Below, piece by piece: positions 15,662 through 18,851 of a stretch of 18,851 nucleotides of DNA. The notes beneath the pieces were generated by a model, which saw nothing but the letters and a program-made list of their open reading frames with translations, searched no databases and was not told the origin of the DNA. The position numbers were made by a program, and so were the translations under genes. Source of the DNA: CAZGVW01 sp964529265 (lineage in GTDB: Bacteria; Planctomycetota; Phycisphaerae; Phycisphaerales; UBA1924); assembly GCA_964529265.1 (NCBI GenBank), contig CAZGVW010000043.1:1-18851 (forward strand), written 5' to 3'. Each line of letters begins with the position of its first letter. Position 1 is the first letter of the stretch.

Positions 15662-16419
15662 TGGCGCGGCGTGTGTTCCGCATCTGGCGCGGCGATTCCT
15701 CGGGTGGTGACTTCAAGGAGTACACCACCGAGGTCTCCGAGGGCATGGTCGTGCTGGACTGCCTGCACCAGATTCAGGCCGAGCAGGCGCCGGACCTCGC
15801 CATCCGCTGGAACTGCAAGGCCGGCAAGTGCGGCTCATGCTCCGCGGAGGTGAACGGCAAGCCGCGGCTGACGTGCATGACGCGCATGGATCAGTTGCCG
15901 GCCGAGGGGCCGGTCTCCGTCGAGCCGATGCACACGTTCCCGCGGATCCGCGACCTCGTGACGGACGTGTCGTGGAACTTCCGGGTAAAGAAGAAGATCA
16001 AGCCCTTCAAGCCGCGGAAGCCCGATGCGCCGGATGGAACGTGGCGGATGTTCCAGGAGGATGTCGATCGCGTTCAGGAGTTCCGCAAGTGCATCGAGTG
16101 CTATCTGTGTCAGGACGTGTGCCACGTCCTGCGCGATCATGACAAGCACGAGGAGTTCATCGGGCCCCGGTTCTACGTCCACGTCGCGGCGCTCGAAATG
16201 CACCCGCTGGACACCGAGGACCGGATCGCGGAACTGCGCAACGAGCAGGGCATCGGCTACTGCAACATCACCAAGTGCTGCACCAAGGTGTGCCCGGAGC
16301 ACATCACGATCACGGACAACGCGATCATCCCGCTCAAGGAGCGCGTGGTGGACGAGTTCTACGACCCCGTGACGCGGCTGTTCCGGATCTTCCGGCCCAA
16401 GAGCCGCTCCGTCGGGTGA
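15661..16419 (+). CDS. sdhB: Succinate dehydrogenase iron-sulfur subunit
   Basis: A 252-residue electron-transfer subunit linking FAD to the membrane quinone site. The [2Fe-2S] ligands are Cys52, Cys57, Cys60 and Cys72 (CKAGKCGSCS onward). By alignment to E. coli SdhB, Cys144, Cys147, Cys150 and Cys211 hold the [4Fe-4S] cluster and Cys154, Cys201 and Cys207 the [3Fe-4S] cluster (CIECYLCQDVCHV and CNITKCCTKVCPEHI). The stretches CIECYLCQDVCHVLRDH and GYCNITKCCTKVCPEHI closely match what I recall of mycobacterial Sdh1 SdhB (Rv0247c), not the E. coli type. The ATG at 15661 is used, eight bases after GAGGAG; a GTG three bases earlier is possible. The N-terminal extension before the plant-type ferredoxin fold is short. 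It is the last gene of the locus; no terminator follows. Confidence 0.96.
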   Translation: MARRVFRIWRGDSSGGDFKEYTTEVSEGMVVLDCLHQIQAEQAPDLAIRWNCKAGKCGSCSAEVNGKPRLTCMTRMDQLPAEGPVSVEPMHTFPRIRDLVTDVSWNFRVKKKIKPFKPRKPDAPDGTWRMFQEDVDRVQEFRKCIECYLCQDVCHVLRDHDKHEEFIGPRFYVHVAALEMHPLDTEDRIAELRNEQGIGYCNITKCCTKVCPEHITITDNAIIPLKERVVDEFYDPVTRLFRIFRPKSRSVG

Positions 16420-16464
16420 TCGAGGCGCCCGCTCAGGCGAATCCCGATTCTACGCGGTTTTCCC

Positions 16465-16494
16465 TTGCATCCCGTTCCGCTCGGCGGCTACCTT
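16465..16494 (+). promoter_or_regulatory. Possible promoter of the propeller-protein gene
   Basis: TTGCAT at 16465-16470, an 18-base spacer, then TACCTT at 16489-16494, about 80 bases before the start at 16573. It is a plausible but unproven sigma-70-like pair in the 153-bp gap after sdhB, which shows no terminator. Confidence 0.3.
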
Positions 16495-16572
16495 TGCAGC
16501 CGCGCCTCGCGCGGAGTTGGTTGCTCTTCCGCTGCGGGCGGCCACACGTCACACGTTCGAGGAGAGACACTC

Positions 16573-17919
16573 ATGACCACGTCCGTCGCCGCCGTCGCCT
16601 CCCTGCTCGCCGCCGCCACCGCGCTGGCCGGCGGGCCCTACGCACTCGCCCAGGGTTGCGCCCCGGATTGGGACTACACGCATGGCGACCCCGGCATGAG
16701 CGATGGCTACGTCTCCTCGTTCGCGACCTACGACGATGGCGCCGGCGCCGGCCCGCGCCTGTACGCCGCGGGGTCGTTCACCACGGTGAGCGGCGGCGTA
16801 GCCAACCGCGTCGCCGTGTGGGACGGCGCCGCATGGCAGCCGCTCTCCGGCGGCGTGGATGACAACTGGGTGAACGCCCTGATCACCTGGGACGACGGAT
16901 CGGGCGAGGCGCTGTACGTCGGCGGGTTCTACACATCGGTGGACGGCGTCGCGGGCACGACGAACATCGCGAAGTGGGATGGTTCGACCTGGACGGCGCT
17001 TCAGCAGGGCGTGAATCTCGATATCGCATCCGTCTGGTCGCTCGCCGTCTATGACGACGGCGCCGGCGAGGATCTGTACGCCGGCGGCAATTTCTACGGC
17101 GCCAGCGGCGTCTCCACGAGCCTCATCGCGCGGTGGGATGGCGCCAACTGGTCGGATGTCGGCGGCGGCCTCGAGGGCGTTGTCGGCAGCGCGATTGTGC
17201 TGGCCATGACCATCTATGACGATGGCAACGGCCCGGCGCTCTACTGCGGTGGGCGATTCACCTCCGCCGCGAACGGCTCGGTCCCGGTGAGCCAGATCGC
17301 GAAGTGGGATGGCTCGATGTGGTCGAGCGTCGGCGGCGGCATCACCGGCACGCAGGTGCTGGGTCTCGGCGTGTACAACGGCTCGCTCTATGCGTGCGGC
17401 ACGTTCACGGCTGCGGGCGGCGTTCCCGCGGTGCGCATCGCGGGCTGGAACGGCGCCGCGTGGTCGGCGCTCGGCGCAGGCCTTTCGAGCACCACGTACG
17501 CCGTGCGCTCCTTTGACGACGGCTCCGGCCCCGCGCTCTACGCCTGCGGCGCGTTCACCAGCGCCGGCGGCAACCTGGCCAACCGCTTTGCGAAGTGGGA
17601 TGGCGCGAACTGGTCCGCCATCGGCGATGGCCTCGTCGGCGGCACGGCCTTCGGTCTGCACGTCCACGATGGCGCGCTCTTCGCCGGTGGTTCCTTCACT
17701 TCCGCGAACACCATGACCAGCAACCGCGTCGCGACGTGGCGCGGCTGCCCCGTCTCCAACTGCCCCGCGGACTTCGATGGCGATGGCGTGGTCGGCGCGG
17801 GCGACCTCGCCATTCTCCTGGGCGCCTGGGGCGGCGCAGCGGGCGATCTCGATGGCGATATGAACACCAGCGCTTCGGACCTTGCCCTGCTGCTCGGCGC
17901 CTGGGGCCCCTGCGCCTGA
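16573..17919 (+). CDS. Secreted seven-repeat beta-propeller-like protein with dockerin tail
   Basis: A 448-residue exported protein. The ATG at 16573 follows AGGAGAG and starts a signal peptide (MTTSVAAVASLLAAATALAG, then GPYALAQG); the in-frame ATG at 16465 gives no signal peptide at its N-terminus. The body has seven repeats of about 50 residues, each with 'DDG.G..LY..G.F' and then '..WDG..W..LG.G': LYAAGSFTTV, LYVGGFYTSV, LYAGGNFYGA, LYCGGRFTSA, LYACGTFTAA, LYACGAFTSA and LFAGGSFTSA. The count and spacing suggest a seven-bladed propeller related to Kelch-type folds. The C-terminus (about 396-448) has a dockerin pair, DFDGDGVVGAGD and DLDGDMNTSASD, each followed by LLGAWG. No enzymatic residues are evident, so a structural, binding or adhesive role on the cell surface is likely. 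The precise function is unknown. Confidence 0.88.
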   Translation: MTTSVAAVASLLAAATALAGGPYALAQGCAPDWDYTHGDPGMSDGYVSSFATYDDGAGAGPRLYAAGSFTTVSGGVANRVAVWDGAAWQPLSGGVDDNWVNALITWDDGSGEALYVGGFYTSVDGVAGTTNIAKWDGSTWTALQQGVNLDIASVWSLAVYDDGAGEDLYAGGNFYGASGVSTSLIARWDGANWSDVGGGLEGVVGSAIVLAMTIYDDGNGPALYCGGRFTSAANGSVPVSQIAKWDGSMWSSVGGGITGTQVLGLGVYNGSLYACGTFTAAGGVPAVRIAGWNGAAWSALGAGLSSTTYAVRSFDDGSGPALYACGAFTSAGGNLANRFAKWDGANWSAIGDGLVGGTAFGLHVHDGALFAGGSFTSANTMTSNRVATWRGCPVSNCPADFDGDGVVGAGDLAILLGAWGGAAGDLDGDMNTSASDLALLLGAWGPCA

Positions 17920-18064
17920 GAAAAGCACGCCGACTCGCCCCTCAGCGCGCTCCCCGCGCCTTCGATCCGCCCGCAGCCTCGCGTTCCTGCGCCAACGCGG
18001 TACGCTGATCCCCGGCGATCGCCCCAGGCTCGTCGCCGGCGCGGCGCCAGACAGGAGCGACATC

Positions 18065-18685
18065 ATGCACCTTCTGCGGGTTCTGCTCGCGGCTCTGGTC
18101 GGCGCAGTCATCGTCTTTACCTGGGGCGCCGTCGCCCACATGGCGCTCAAGATCGGCGAGAACGCAACCCAGAGCCTTCCGAACGCCGACGCCCTTGTGC
18201 CGCAGTTGCAGACTTCGATGAACGAGCGCAGCGTCTACTTCTTCCCCCCGGAAGAAGGCGACACCAAGGAGGCCATGGAGGCCTGGAAGGCCAAGTACGA
18301 AGCGGGTCCCCGCGGCATCATCGTGTACGACCCCACTCCCGATATCGCCCCCATGTCGCCGACGATGCTGGGAACGGAGTTCGCGACCAACTTCATCGGC
18401 GCCCTCATCGCGGCGATCATCCTCTCCATGCTCTGCGGCCCGCTGATCCTGCGCGGGATCCTCATCGGACTCATGGGTGTCTTCGCCGTGATGGCGATCG
18501 ATCTCTCCTACTGGAACTGGTACCGGTTCCCGATGGAGTTCGTGACAGCGTCCCTCATCGAGCAGTCCGTCGGCTGGGTCCTCGCGGGCCTGGCGATGGC
18601 CGCGATCGTGAGGCCCTGCCGCGGCGGCGTGTGCCACGAGGGCCCCCACGACCGCAAGGATGCCTCCGCCACCGCCACGGCTTGA
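18065..18685 (+). CDS. Uncharacterised membrane protein with four predicted helices
   Basis: A 206-residue protein. The ATG at 18065 is chosen because AGGAG lies seven bases upstream and the protein then begins directly with a hydrophobic helix (MHLLRVLLAALVGAVIVFTW). A soluble loop of about 80 residues follows, with NERSVYFFPPEEGD and GPRGIIVYDPTPD. Three further hydrophobic segments lie at about 109-131, 132-152 and 160-183. The tail is polar, with Cys and His (RPCRGGVCHEGPHDR). Landmarks such as YFFP, the PRGI-V-Y-P segment and DLSYWNWYRFP fit a widespread bacterial membrane family of unknown function, as far as I can recall. It stands alone, with 145 bp before it and a hairpin after it. 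I assign no function. Confidence 0.8.
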   Translation: MHLLRVLLAALVGAVIVFTWGAVAHMALKIGENATQSLPNADALVPQLQTSMNERSVYFFPPEEGDTKEAMEAWKAKYEAGPRGIIVYDPTPDIAPMSPTMLGTEFATNFIGALIAAIILSMLCGPLILRGILIGLMGVFAVMAIDLSYWNWYRFPMEFVTASLIEQSVGWVLAGLAMAAIVRPCRGGVCHEGPHDRKDASATATA

Positions 18686-18757
18686 ACCCCCCCGTCCACA
18701 GAGGCCTCAGGCGGGCATTGCCCCCTCCCCCGGCCCTGTGTACCCTTCCCCTCCCCG

Positions 18758-18799
18758 CGGCCGAGGAATCCGGTCCGAACGGCCCGGATTCCGCGGCTG
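18758..18799. other. 16-bp hairpin downstream of the membrane-protein gene
   Basis: CGGCCGAGGAATCCGG (18758-18773) pairs with CCGGATTCCGCGGCTG (18784-18799) around a 10-base loop, with one mismatch and one G-T pair. No T tract follows on the plus strand. It may end or stabilise the upstream transcript, or shape the leader of the tRNA-like sequence that starts 15 bases later. Confidence 0.6.
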
Positions 18800-18813
18800 A
18801 GTGCGCGAATCGA

Positions 18814-18851
18814 TCCCCGATGGCTCAATGGTAGAGCGAGTCCCGGCGCGC
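18814..18851 (+). tRNA. tRNA-like 5' half, cut by the window edge, identity unclear
   Basis: TCCCCGA (18814-18820) could be the 5' acceptor strand. TG follows, then a perfect tRNA D arm: GCTC (18823-18826), loop AATGGTA, GAGC (18834-18837). A T at position 1 and a TCCCCGA-like acceptor are compatible with tRNA-Gln. However, with normal spacing the anticodon loop would read CGGCGCG, with G instead of the near-universal U at position 33. The gene may be interrupted, degenerate or not a tRNA. The matching 3' acceptor and T arm lie beyond the window. Confidence 0.45.

Noticed and set aside
16549..18150. 533-codon minus-strand open frame opposite the propeller protein
   Set aside because: It is a low-complexity antisense translation; the plus strand has a signal peptide, seven repeats and a dockerin tail.
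18814..18851. Reading the right-edge sequence as tRNA-Gly(CCC) because it contains TCCC
   Set aside because: The TCCC comes only three bases after the D stem (GAGC), too close for an anticodon; a five-pair anticodon stem would not fit.

Overview
The window is GC-rich DNA that most likely comes from a planctomycete, probably a Phycisphaerae/Phycisphaerales-type bacterium. The clues are four secreted proteins ending in paired EF-hand-like dockerin tails (D-x-[DN]-x-D-G ... DLA.LLG.W), a PEP-CTERM-like surface protein whose motif reads VPAPGA, long 'planctomycete-style' mosaic exoproteins, and housekeeping genes on both strands with little operon clustering. The lineage is inferred from protein style only; there is no rRNA gene here.

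Layout, left to right. Positions 1-979 (minus) hold the N-terminal 326 codons of an ATP-type phosphoenolpyruvate carboxykinase (pckA), cut by the window edge. A 547-bp divergent intergenic region separates it from a PEP-CTERM-like secreted protein (1527-2885, plus), which is followed by a strong intrinsic terminator. A tRNA-His(GTG) lies at 3049-3123. Next is a 1068-aa secreted M36 (fungalysin-type) metalloprotease with C-terminal sandwich domains and a dockerin tail (3332-6538), again with a clean terminator. On the minus strand, 12566 down to 6601 is a compact three-gene run: two tandem paralogous subtilisin-family (S8) proteases with dockerin tails, then a DadA-like FAD D-amino-acid dehydrogenase 32 bp downstream.

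At 12849-16419 (plus) is a succinate dehydrogenase locus in the order membrane anchor, flavoprotein, iron-sulfur protein. The anchor and iron-sulfur proteins resemble the mycobacterial Sdh1 ('type F') complex II, whose single anchor subunit carries a membrane-embedded Rieske-type cluster. The anchor and flavoprotein genes are separated by a long near-perfect RNA hairpin (36-bp arms, one mismatch when G-U pairs are allowed), with a 10-bp direct repeat around it. The right end holds a secreted seven-repeat beta-propeller-like protein with a dockerin tail (16573-17919), an uncharacterised four-helix membrane protein (18065-18685), a 16-bp hairpin, and the 5' half of a tRNA-like sequence cut by the window edge.

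How the genes may fit together: pckA and sdh are central carbon and respiration genes. The M36 and S8 proteases form a secreted proteolysis set, and the DadA-like enzyme could oxidise amino acids freed from peptides; this last link rests only on gene order. The four dockerin-tailed proteins imply a shared surface-retention or assembly mechanism whose partner is not in the window. I saw no CRISPR array, transposase, integrase or phage gene.
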